The notes under the pieces are model-generated. The model saw nothing but the letters and a program-made list of their open reading frames with translations. It did no database searches and was not told where the DNA came from. Below are positions 1 to 9,400 of a stretch of 64,000 nt of DNA, piece after piece. This DNA comes from Reichenbachiella sp. 5M10 (GTDB lineage: Bacteria > Bacteroidota > Bacteroidia > Cytophagales > Cyclobacteriaceae): the NCBI RefSeq assembly GCF_002742335.1, contig NZ_MDGR01000007.1, positions 3,228,501 through 3,292,500 of the forward strand, in the 5' to 3' direction. The translations under genes were made by a program, and so were the position numbers. Numbering within the stretch: position 1 is the first letter of the stretch; every line of letters starts with the position of its first letter.

Positions 1-193
1 CATAAGGCCCCGGTGCTTCGAACCACGGCATATAGTGCATATAGACCGGCATATCGTTGGTCTTGGAGACGCCTTTGGGAGCAAGCTCCTCTACTCCTCC
101 AGGAGGCAGGACCAAGCCACCGTCTCCGTTGCCCTCATCGTCACAGGACACCCCCCACAACAAGACAAATGCTATTAGATATATTTGCTTCAT
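1..193 (-). CDS. GH99/GH71-like glycoside hydrolase lipoprotein, N-terminal fragment
   Basis: Only the first 64 codons lie in the window; the gene runs off the left edge. The ATG at 193 opens a lipoprotein-type signal peptide (hydrophobic stretch, then VSC followed by acidic DDEG), a short Gly/Pro-rich linker, and then a segment reading PVYMHYMPWFEAPGPY. The HYMPWF pattern at the start of the mature domain resembles the first strand of GH99/GH71-like TIM-barrel enzymes of Bacteroidota, which attack alpha-mannan or glucans. It follows SusD on the same strand after a 267-bp gap that holds a possible terminator, so it may be the last gene of region A or a separately transcribed one. The family call rests on a single motif and could be wrong; the catalytic residues are outside the window. 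Confidence 0.55.
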   Translation of the reverse strand, partial: MKQIYLIAFVLLWGVSCDDEGNGDGGLVLPPGGVEELAPKGVSKTNDMPVYMHYMPWFEAPGPY

Positions 194-376
194 TCTTCTT
201 CTATGTTTTTTAAAGCCAGAGTACTAGAATCTTGACAATCAACCTGATGATCAAACAGAGAATACATGTCAAAAAACTAGTTCCTCTGGTGTGGTAGCCC
301 CCACAGCTACTACTTCTTTAATTGCACTTGCGCGCAAGGGACATGTCTCATCTCTCGACAATCCCTGATCCAAACA

Positions 377-412
377 GTGCTACTGGTCACTGATCACTCG
401 GACCAGCAGCAC
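377..412 (-). terminator. Hairpin after region A SusD gene
   Basis: Twelve-base arms GTGCTACTGGTC (377-388) and GACCAGCAGCAC (401-412) pair with one G:U across a 12-nt loop, about 50 bp downstream of the SusD stop. The run after the stem on the minus strand (TGTTTGG) is only weakly U-rich, so this may be an attenuating or RNA-stabilising stem rather than a strong terminator. Confidence 0.45.
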
Positions 413-460
413 TCTATTCTAAATCAAAAGACTACCTTAATTTTGGCTGGGTCAATCCCC

Positions 461-2065
461 TTAGTATCCTGGGTTTTGAACTAAATTTTCATTGGCCGAT
501 AGAGCCGTCACTGGGATAGGATAGATCTTGCGGTACTCATCGCTTACTTCTTTGGCCCACCAAGTCCCTTTGGTGAACACGTCAAAGCGAATCAAATCCG
601 TACGTCTGTGTCCTTCCCAATAGAACTCAAACCCTCTCTCATCCAAGATCTCTTGGCCACTCGCCGCGATCGACGTGATATTGGCCGCTCCTCTAGCTGT
701 TTTCACTTGGTTGATGAGGGTCATTGCACCTGCATCGTCACCTTTTCTCCAAAGTGCCTCGCCCTTCATCAGGATCACATCGGCATATCGAATCAATGCC
801 ACGTCATTGTTCATCCACTGTGGGATCGCCGCTGTCTCATCGGGTGCCCACTTGACCACCCGTACACCCTGTGCCTCTCCTGCAGCTGTGATGGCATCAA
901 TCTCTGGGGTAAACACGAGTGGGTTGCCCACTCTATCCTCTAGATTCGCTCCGTCACGATCGACCTGCTGGCCAAACAAAAAGCCCAAGTGAAGACCTGT
1001 CTCGTCGAAATAGCGATCGTCCTGAAAACGAGAATCCGTGGTCTGCACCCCGTTGTTTGGATTGCCATCGGTGTCCCATTTGTAAAAGAACGTCGGAGGT
1101 ACGCACATCCCGTTCCATGGTTGGCCGTTGTTGACAGACTGCGTATAGTGAAGCGTCATGAAAGTGTGCGCTTGTGAGTCAAAACCTCGACCTACTTCTC
1201 CGCTGTTTTGAAGCGTCAGTAGGGTCTCTGGACTGCTCTCATTGTCACTATCAAACATGCTGAAGTAATCTGACCCGAGGCTGTACTCGCCTGTATTGAT
1301 CACGGCATCACAGTGCGCAATCACCTGATCCATGTCGTCAGCTGTGGCCGCTCTGTCTTCGTAGATGAAGCGGTTGAGGTACACTTTCGCCAACAAAGCC
1401 TGAGCCGTTTGCTTGCATGCTCTTCCATACGGTAGCTCACTTTTCTTCTTCATCATCGGTATGGCTTCTTCGAGCTCTTCGATGATAAACGCCGTCCCGT
1501 CTTGACGATTGAGCACGTCAGGATTGAGGTTGTCATCCAAAAATGGCAACACGCCAAACATGTCAATGTACTGCCACATGTAGTAGGCACGCATCACGCG
1601 TACTTCGGCCAGGTAAGGCTCCAGATCTGCTCGAAAATTGGGATCCTCCGCGGACATATTGGTGAGGTTGATGTATACCTCATAGCATCTAGCTACGCCA
1701 GAGGAGATGTCGTTCCACCCGTTGGCTATGATTGAAATCTCTGGAGTCCACTTGTGCTCATGCATGGCTACCCAGATGCCGTTATCATACCAATCTGTCC
1801 CTCGTGTAGGAGTGACCATCTCGTCGCTGGATGCTTCGGTGAGTGCGTAGATATTCCGCTCACCATTCCACTGATAGAGTGACGAATAGATGGGTTCTAC
1901 AAAGTTATCTATCAACGAAAAGTCCTCTTGCAAAGCCTCCGCAGACTCTTGCAAGTACTCTTCACCCGTTGTAAACTCCTTGATCTTGGGGTCCAAATCG
2001 GTACACGCGAATAGACTTCCGAGGGAGAGCGTTACAACTGCTATTTTTTTGCTTATTCTTATCAT
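461..2065 (-). CDS. SusD/RagB-family glycan-binding outer-membrane lipoprotein (region A)
   Basis: About 534 residues. It is the surface lid that captures oligosaccharide for the SusC channel. The start chosen is the ATG at 2065: it gives a compact lipoprotein signal (MIRISKK, hydrophobic core, LFAC then TDLDP) and lies 13 bp after the SusC stop; an upstream ATG at 2092 would overlap SusC and add a charged tail before the signal. The N-terminal half has the helical TPR-like SusD repeats (AEVRVMRAYYMWQYIDMFG region) and the C-terminus has the typical RGFEFYWEGHRRTDLIRF stretch and the closing YPIP motif. It is co-transcribed with the SusC gene. Its glycan is not known; the PKD protein and GH5_2 nearby hint at a beta-glucan. 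Confidence 0.93.
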   Translation of the reverse strand: MIRISKKIAVVTLSLGSLFACTDLDPKIKEFTTGEEYLQESAEALQEDFSLIDNFVEPIYSSLYQWNGERNIYALTEASSDEMVTPTRGTDWYDNGIWVAMHEHKWTPEISIIANGWNDISSGVARCYEVYINLTNMSAEDPNFRADLEPYLAEVRVMRAYYMWQYIDMFGVLPFLDDNLNPDVLNRQDGTAFIIEELEEAIPMMKKKSELPYGRACKQTAQALLAKVYLNRFIYEDRAATADDMDQVIAHCDAVINTGEYSLGSDYFSMFDSDNESSPETLLTLQNSGEVGRGFDSQAHTFMTLHYTQSVNNGQPWNGMCVPPTFFYKWDTDGNPNNGVQTTDSRFQDDRYFDETGLHLGFLFGQQVDRDGANLEDRVGNPLVFTPEIDAITAAGEAQGVRVVKWAPDETAAIPQWMNNDVALIRYADVILMKGEALWRKGDDAGAMTLINQVKTARGAANITSIAASGQEILDERGFEFYWEGHRRTDLIRFDVFTKGTWWAKEVSDEYRKIYPIPVTALSANENLVQNPGY

Positions 2066-2078
2066 CTCAAATGCTTTT

Positions 2079-5045
2079 TTAGAAGTTAACATTAAACCCT
2101 ATGAGGTAAATCCTCGGTCTCGGATAGGAGGTATAGTCGATACCGGCCGACGGGATACCGTTGATGGCCTTGTTGGTATTGACCTCTGGATCATACCCAG
2201 TATAGTCGGTGAGAACGAAGAGGTTTTGTCCGGTCACATAGACTCTCGGGCTGTTCAACCAACTGACGTTTTTGCTCGGGATATTCCACCCTAGCGTCAT
2301 GTTGGACAAGCGGACAAACGAAGCATCTTCCAAGTATTTGTCCGAAGCGACAACTCCATCTGACAAGCTTCGTGGTGCATTGAGTTCATCATAAGTGATG
2401 TTTTTGGCTTGAGCCAAAGCCACCTTATTGAACAGCGCATTGGCGGTGTTGTTGTATACCAAGTTTCCTTGTTTCGCATCGATGAAGAAGCTAAAGTCGA
2501 AGGCTTTGTACTTGATGATATTGCTGATACTGAAATCAAAGTTGGAGTATGGATTGCCGACATAGGATAGCTCTCCATTGTCCTTGAACACCGAGATGCC
2601 GTTGGCATCATATCCTTCAAATTCTCTCAGTTTGAAAGTCTGCGACGCATAGCCCTCCTCGAGTACTTGTGTCGGTACAGAGGTCAACCCTGGACCATTG
2701 AGTTGGCCAGTAAGTATCCCCGCTGATTCAAAATCTTCCATTACATTGTCGATCATCGTGAAGTTCCCCGTGGTAGACCATGACCAGTCCGAGCTATTGA
2801 GCCAGTTGACGGTCAAAGAAAATTCGAACCCTTTGTTGATGAGTGTCGCGTCCAGGTTTTGCCATCCATAGGGCACAATCGAAGGCGCTGCAAGTGGTCT
2901 ATAATACAGGAGGTTTGTCGTGCTACGGTGGAAGTAGTTGGCCGTACCAGCGATACGATCATCCCACAAGCCAAAGTCCAACCCCACATTGATTTGTTTG
3001 GTGGACTCCCACTGGATATCTTTGTTTTGCACCTGCACAAGTTGGACCCCTCCGTTGGCTCCATCCTTGGCGTATACTTGCTCCTGGATGTAGTCTGGGA
3101 TCTCTTGGTTTCCTGTCTCGCCATATCCTACTCTCAATTTCAAATTATTGATCGCAGATACGTTTTGCAAAAAGGCCTCTTCGGAAATCCTCCACCCCAA
3201 AGCAGCTGAAGGAAAATATCCGTAGCGGTTGTTCGCCCCAAACCGTGACGAGCCGTCCATTCTGAGGGAGGCAGTCACGAGGTACTTGTCTTGGTAGCTG
3301 TAGTTGACCCTACCGTAGACCGACTGTAGTTCGTTGATTTTGCCCCCCGAGAACACGTCGTCTGGGATATCCGAACTCGTCGCGCCGATGTTGTCTGTCG
3401 GCAGGATATTGGATGTACCAAATCCCTGGGCGACCATACTGTGCCAGGATGTCTCAAAATACTGGTAGGAGTACCCTGCCATGATGCTAAAATCACTCTC
3501 ACCAAAAGACTTGTCATACTGTAGGTAGTCTTCCATCAAGTAGTTGACAGACTCGGTATAGGCGATCTCTCCATAGCCATTGGGCATGAATAGCAACTCC
3601 TTGTCGAAATTGATCGCTCGCACCGATGTACTCTTGTCCGCTCCGAGGTTGAGGTGAAAATGCAGTCCATCGATGATCTTGAGGTCAGCGGTCGTGTTAC
3701 CCAAGATTCTATCCGTTTTGGTACGGTCATCGTAGAGATCGAGCATCGCTACGGGATTTCGCTCCGTGGTAGAAAACTGGTAGTAGGTACCGTCTGGGTT
3801 TTTGATAGGCCAAGTCGGGTTGCCTGTGAGGGCATTGTAGATCAAATCACCACCGATCCCGCCACCGTCACCGATCGGTGCACTGCGGTCCTTCACATTG
3901 GATGCTGTCAAATTCACTCCGACTTTCAGTCGATCCTCGATTAGGGATTGGTTGAGGTTGATCCTCGCTGAGATACGCTTCATGGACGAGGTTTCTACGA
4001 CCCCTTCTTGATCCATGTACCCGATCGATGCTCTGTAGTTGCCGGTCTCATTGCCTCCCGAGATCGACACTCCGTGGTTTTGAGAGATGGCCGTACGAAA
4101 AATCTCATCTTGCCAATCCGTGCTGGCACCATAATCATGATCGAGGTAACTGATGTTTCCCGTCTCGGATGCCAAAGCAATGCGAGCATTTCTCCAATCT
4201 TCGGCAGAGAGAATGTCCAGTTTTTTTCTTACTTGGGAGACACTGGCATAACCTGCATAGCTGATCGCCGCTGCTCCTTTGGCCCCACGCTTGGTGGTAA
4301 TCATGATGACACCATTAGCCCCTCTCGATCCATAGATAGCTGTCGCAGAAGCATCTTTGAGCACGTCGATACTCTCGATATCGCTTGGATTCAGAAAGTT
4401 CAATGGATTTTGAGCTTGTGTCCCTCCTAAGTCACCGGCCCCCGTACCTCCTGCCGACACGTTGCTACCACTGAGTGGCACACCGTCTACGACGTACAAG
4501 GGGTCGTTGCTACTCCGGATCGAACCGTTGCCTCTAATTTTGACAGATATCGCAGCACCTGGAGCACCACTCGACTGTGTGATCTGTACACCTGTCGCTC
4601 TACCTTGGATCATTTCCAAAGGGTTGGACACGACTCCTTTGTTGAAGTCCTCCTCACCCAGTGTACTCATTGCACCTGTCACATCTTTTTTCTCTTGTGT
4701 ACCATAACCCACTACCACGATTTCTTCGAGCTGCTCGACATCTTCGGCTAGCGCCACGTTGATGACTTGTTGATTGCCTACTTCGACGGTCTTGGAGATG
4801 AACCCAAGTGAACTAAACACCAGTATGTTTTGGTCTTCTGCTAAAGTCAACGAATAATTCCCGTTGAAATCTGATACTGTACCTGTCGATGTACCTTGGA
4901 TCAGGATGTTGACACCTGGTAGAGCTTCACCGATGGGGTCGGTCACTTTCCCAGACACTTTTTTCTCTTGCGCCTGTACGTTGAAGATCACTATCGACAA
5001 CAGCACCGCCAAGAAGAGTTTATATATTGTAAACTTATCTCTCAT
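2079..5045 (-). CDS. SusC/RagA-family TonB-dependent glycan transporter (region A)
   Basis: 988 residues. It imports oligosaccharides through the outer membrane using TonB energy. A signal peptide ends at VQAQ, followed by a carboxypeptidase-regulatory-like beta-sandwich (VSGKVTDPIGEALPGVNI, about residues 28-105), the link VEEIVVVGYGTQ-type segment near 105-118, the plug domain with the SusC signature IRGNGSI...DPLYVVDGVP and DASATAIYGSRGANGVI (about 120-255), then a 22-strand barrel ending in aromatic F (FNVNF). Length is normal for the family. It lies between the PKD protein (93 bp upstream) and SusD (13 bp downstream), so the three probably form one surface complex. Confidence 0.96.
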   Translation of the reverse strand: MRDKFTIYKLFLAVLLSIVIFNVQAQEKKVSGKVTDPIGEALPGVNILIQGTSTGTVSDFNGNYSLTLAEDQNILVFSSLGFISKTVEVGNQQVINVALAEDVEQLEEIVVVGYGTQEKKDVTGAMSTLGEEDFNKGVVSNPLEMIQGRATGVQITQSSGAPGAAISVKIRGNGSIRSSNDPLYVVDGVPLSGSNVSAGGTGAGDLGGTQAQNPLNFLNPSDIESIDVLKDASATAIYGSRGANGVIMITTKRGAKGAAAISYAGYASVSQVRKKLDILSAEDWRNARIALASETGNISYLDHDYGASTDWQDEIFRTAISQNHGVSISGGNETGNYRASIGYMDQEGVVETSSMKRISARINLNQSLIEDRLKVGVNLTASNVKDRSAPIGDGGGIGGDLIYNALTGNPTWPIKNPDGTYYQFSTTERNPVAMLDLYDDRTKTDRILGNTTADLKIIDGLHFHLNLGADKSTSVRAINFDKELLFMPNGYGEIAYTESVNYLMEDYLQYDKSFGESDFSIMAGYSYQYFETSWHSMVAQGFGTSNILPTDNIGATSSDIPDDVFSGGKINELQSVYGRVNYSYQDKYLVTASLRMDGSSRFGANNRYGYFPSAALGWRISEEAFLQNVSAINNLKLRVGYGETGNQEIPDYIQEQVYAKDGANGGVQLVQVQNKDIQWESTKQINVGLDFGLWDDRIAGTANYFHRSTTNLLYYRPLAAPSIVPYGWQNLDATLINKGFEFSLTVNWLNSSDWSWSTTGNFTMIDNVMEDFESAGILTGQLNGPGLTSVPTQVLEEGYASQTFKLREFEGYDANGISVFKDNGELSYVGNPYSNFDFSISNIIKYKAFDFSFFIDAKQGNLVYNNTANALFNKVALAQAKNITYDELNAPRSLSDGVVASDKYLEDASFVRLSNMTLGWNIPSKNVSWLNSPRVYVTGQNLFVLTDYTGYDPEVNTNKAINGIPSAGIDYTSYPRPRIYLIGFNVNF

Positions 5046-5138
5046 CTACACGCTTGTTTAAATTAGTCTTAAAGTCTTTTTCCGAAAGGGAATCACACCC
5101 CTCTAGCTAGTCTGCCAAAGTGGTGTGATTGAGCATGA

Positions 5139-6137
5139 TTAGGGTTTCGGTACGAGAACTACTTTGTACCATCTAGTACCCGCAGCTGGGTCATGTACAG
5201 CAGGTGCTGCTGCATCCATATCATCTCCGCCCCATCCGTATGAGATGAGCTCGATTCTATCCTCTGCGATTGAAACGATACCATATTCTGCTCCGTCATG
5301 TACGGCATAGTCTGAAGTATTGGTCCCCGAGACATAGTGCCCGATATATGCTCCCATACCTGCAGTGGTCAACGTATAGTTGAAAATGGTATCTGCTCCA
5401 CTCCATGTCTCTAATTCGAAAGTGAAATCACCGTCTCTCCATGCCGATACATCGTCATCAGCATACCTAGAGAGGAGCTCTTCGCCATCTGCCGAACATC
5501 CCTCGCCGCTCACTGCATCGAAAACTTTCCACTCTTTCCAAATCGCTCCGTTGGTCTCTCTTGTATAGTCGCCATCAGAAGTGAAGGTATATTCATTGTC
5601 AAATAGACAAGATCTCCCCTCTACCTGATCGGCTAGGTTGCCCCACCACATCTCTACAGCCGTATCGTCCAAGGACAAGCCATCGTACCAGATACCCGCG
5701 GGATTCCCAAAGCTCACCGCATTTTTTTCAGGTGCCAAAATCCAAGTCTTGCTGCTACCTCCTGTCAATAACGTCATAGGATCTTGACCTACCTCTTCTA
5801 TTTTCACAACTTTCACAGACTCTTTTTCACTTGCTTCGTTGCTAGCAGTCATTTTCACAGAGTAGTCTCCCGCCTCGGCATAGGTATGCACTGGGTCCTT
5901 GTCTGTAGAGGTCTCACCATCACCAAAATCCCAAGCATAGGTATCCGCATTGACGGACTCGTTGGTGAAGGTCACCGTATAATCCTCAATCACATAGCTA
6001 TAACTCGCCACGACAGGATCTGGAGTCACAGAATCGTCTCCATCGCTACTGCTGCCGCCATCGTCGCTGCTACAGTTCATCATCGTCAGTCCCAAGAACA
6101 ATACACTTGAGTACCCTAGTAATCGTCTTAAATTCAT
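5139..6137 (-). CDS. PKD-domain surface lipoprotein, putative glycan-binding protein (region A)
   Basis: 332 residues. A lipoprotein signal (MNLRRLLGYSS, hydrophobic core, MMNC then SSDDGG) precedes a low-complexity Ser/Asp linker, a PKD domain at about residues 45-112 (TYAWDFGDGETS and HTYAEAGDYSV motifs), and a C-terminal domain of about 210 residues containing SSKTW and RSCLFDNEYTF. The same PKD plus SKTW/CLFD domain occurs in the region C protein at 49990-51423, which has an extra C-terminal module missing here. It is the first gene of the leftward operon and sits where SusE/SGBP-type genes usually lie, so a cell-surface glycan-binding role is inferred; no catalytic motif is seen. Confidence 0.75.
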   Translation of the reverse strand: MNLRRLLGYSSVLFLGLTMMNCSSDDGGSSSDGDDSVTPDPVVASYSYVIEDYTVTFTNESVNADTYAWDFGDGETSTDKDPVHTYAEAGDYSVKMTASNEASEKESVKVVKIEEVGQDPMTLLTGGSSKTWILAPEKNAVSFGNPAGIWYDGLSLDDTAVEMWWGNLADQVEGRSCLFDNEYTFTSDGDYTRETNGAIWKEWKVFDAVSGEGCSADGEELLSRYADDDVSAWRDGDFTFELETWSGADTIFNYTLTTAGMGAYIGHYVSGTNTSDYAVHDGAEYGIVSIAEDRIELISYGWGGDDMDAAAPAVHDPAAGTRWYKVVLVPKP

Positions 6138-6446
6138 AATAAAAAAGTTTAGTTATTAATAATTTTAGTTTTTCAATCCTCCGATGGAGCACGTCTTTGC
6201 AAATGCTCTATCGAATTGCTTGAACAATTTTAGATTTGGAGAATCCGAGAAGGGTGGAAAAATCTGATCAAGAAGTAGAATTTTGGGACACAACTGCGCT
6301 AAACCCGATTTCTGTAACTGAAAAAGCATAACTTTTCACCTGAACAAAAAGGGGATTTTCATATAAATTCCACATTTTGTGGGACTATCTTTAGAGAATA
6401 AGATCAGCCCAAGCCAACCTTTTGATACGATTTGCTTCGGACAGTT
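6138..6446. promoter_or_regulatory. Divergent intergenic region between PKD operon and HTCS gene
   Basis: 309 bp, AT-rich, separating the leftward SusCD operon from the rightward HTCS. It must hold both promoters. Visible items are a TAGATTTG box at 6231-6238 on the plus strand (fits the Bacteroidota -7 pattern TAnnTTTG, but no TTG lies at the right spacing), and a small palindrome CCACA-TTT-TGTGG near 6380-6395. No protein-coding or RNA gene was recognised. Confidence 0.4.
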
Positions 6447-9400
6447 ATGAAAGACAATGCAGCTAAAGTTGGTTACACTTTGCGGTTGATAGCTATGCTC
6501 CTGTGGATGAGCTATGCTCCAAACCTGCATGGACAGGACATGCGTTTCTCCCACCTCGGCATGAATGAGGGACTGAGTCATGGATGGGCCAAGTGTATCG
6601 AGAAAGACAATCAAGGCTACCTATGGGTGGGTACTATCAACGGACTCAACCGCTATGATGGCAAGGAGTTCAAGGTATTCAAAACTATCTCTGGAGACCT
6701 GCATTCGCTCAGTGACAACTTCATCCAAGCCATCGAGTCAGACAGGCAGGGCTACCTCTGGATCGGGACCTACAGCGGCGGACTCAACCGCTACGACCCA
6801 CACACCGAAAAATTCAATAACTACCGCAATGCTCCCAAAAAACTCAACAGTCTCAGTGATGACCAAATACACAGCATACACGAAGACTCCCATGGGCAGC
6901 TCTGGGTAGGCACAGCCAAAGGCCTCGACCGTTATGACATCCAAAACGACAACTTTTCGCCCTATTTTTCGCTGGTCGATGACCGTCCCCACTTCATCAA
7001 GGGCATCGTCTCCACCATCTACGAAGACCATCTACAGCACCTCTGGATCGGGACAGACCAAGGACTCTACCGCATCTCTCCTGACCGCTCGACCTTCGTC
7101 GCATACCTCCCAGATCCACAAAACTCCAATCATCTCAACCACCCCTACGTCACTGGCATCTACGAGGACGAAAATTATCAAATATGGATCGGCACATGGG
7201 GAGGAGGCCTCAACCGCTACGATGCACAGACAGCCACCTTCACTTCTTACCTCCACAGCCAAGACACGATCCCCTCCCTCAGTCACCTCAGCGTACTCTG
7301 CCTCTCCGGAGACCAGCGTGGGCATCTATTCATCGGGACCGAAGGGGGTGGACTCAATGTCATGAACCTCGCCGACCACAGTCTGGAAGTCTACATCCCT
7401 CAGGTCGGCAAAAAAACTGGTATCAACAGCAACTCTATCCACTCCATATACTCCGATCACGAATCAGGCATCACCTGGGTGGGCACCTACGGTGGGGGAC
7501 TCAACTTCTTCAGCAAGTGGAACAAACCCTTCGTCCACTACAAACAAGACATCGACGAGCTCAACAACAACAGCATCCTCTCGATCGCCGAAGACCCCCA
7601 AGGCAACATCTACGTCGGAACAGACGGTGGCGGGATCAACATCGTCGATGCGCAAACTGGAGTCGTCGAGCAACTCATGCACGATCCCCACGACCAAGGA
7701 AGTCTCCTCAGCAACGCCGTACTGGCCATCCAAATCGACCGTGACGAAAACCTGTGGGTCGGGACTTTCGATGGAGGGCTCGACTTTCGTCCAAAAGGAG
7801 CCAAAGATTTCCAACACTTTGTTCCTAAACCAGGTCACCGCAATTGCATCAGCGATACAGACGTGAGTTCGATATGTTTGGCACAAAACGGTACCGTATG
7901 GGTAGGCACCATGAATGGCGGCATCAACCGCTACAACCCCTCCACTGACGAATTCAAAACATACAAGCACACCCCCGGCAACCCCACCAGCCTCTCGGAC
8001 AACTTCATCACGAGTATCTTTGAGGCCTCAGACGGCAAATTCTACATCCAAACTGGCAAAACCCTCGACATCTACGATCCGAAGACCCGACTATTTGCTC
8101 GACTCGATCAATCCTACAACATGCGACTCAACACCCCCATCGCATCCCTCGAAGACAGCCGGGGTAACATCTGGGTCGGTACCCGTGAAGGACTATTCTA
8201 CTTCGATCTAGAGTCCGACGAGTTCAAACGCTTTGACGAGACCAATGGCCTGCCCAATAGCAGCATCGCAGGCATCCTCGAAGATGACCATGGCAATCTC
8301 TGGGTCAGCACCATGGGCGGACTCGTCAAAATGGAGGCAGCAGTGACGTTCCCGGGCAGCGGCACCACCCATGTCTACACCAAAGAAGACGGATTGCAAG
8401 CCAATGACTTCAAGGACTTTTCCTGCCACAAAGGACAAAGCGGCAGGCTCTACTTCGGTGGACAAAATGGCCTCAACGCCTTCCATCCCGAAAGCATACG
8501 GCTCAACCCCGTCGTGCCACAAGTCATCTTCACAGGTTTCCGCCTCTTCAACCAAAAAGTAGACTTTGGTCAAAACCAAGTCTTGACACATCCTCTCAAT
8601 CAAACAGAAGAGATCATTTTGGATTACAGACACAACGTCTTCTCCTTTGAATTTTCGGCACTCAACTACTGGCTCCCACAAAAAAATCAGTACGCCTACA
8701 TCATGGGAGGGTTCGAAAAAGACTGGAACTACGTCGGCAACCAAAGCAGTGCCACCTATACCAATCTCGACCCAGGGCAATACACGTTTCGCGTCAAAGC
8801 AGCCAACAACGATGGCATCTGGAATGACGAAGGCAAATCCATCCGAGTCATCATCTCTCCACCCTGGTGGAAGACTACCTGGTTTCAGTTGGCCATCATC
8901 TCACTCACTCTACTAACGATATTTACCTTTATCCGAGTCCGCCTCTACCAGCTCAAACAGCGACAAAAAGAACTCCGCAAGGAAGTAGAATCTCGTACTA
9001 CGGAGATCCGTACGATCAACGAACTCCTCAAAAAACGAAACGACGAAATCGGCATCAAGAATGACACCCTCACGGACAACAACACCCAGCTGATCCGTCA
9101 AAACGAAGAACTCGAACGACAGGCAGACAAGATCCAATCCCTCTTGAAAGAGATCCAGGAACTCAACGAACTCAAGCTCCGCTTCTTTACCAATATCTCC
9201 CACGAGCTCCGCACCCCTTTGACACTCATCATAGGCCCACTCGAAAAACTCATCGGCAGCTATGCCCAAAAGAATCGATCACAAAAAGAGCTGAGTATCA
9301 TGCACCGCAACGCCCTCAAACTCCTGCGACTGATCAATCAACTCTTGGACTTTCGCAAAATCGAATCGGGCAACATCCAGCTACAAGCACAGAAAAACGA

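Noticed and set aside
327-338. CTTGCGCGCAAG palindrome near the left end
   Set aside because: Resembles the 59069-59168 palindromes but differs in the core and is single, so not counted as a copy.
6231-6238. TAGATTTG as a -7 promoter box for the HTCS
   Set aside because: No TTG at 19-23 bp upstream and it lies about 200 bp before the start codon.
8208-8780. 190-codon minus-strand open frame
   Set aside because: Antisense to the propeller/Y_Y_Y part of the region A HTCS; composition follows from the codon bias of the real gene.
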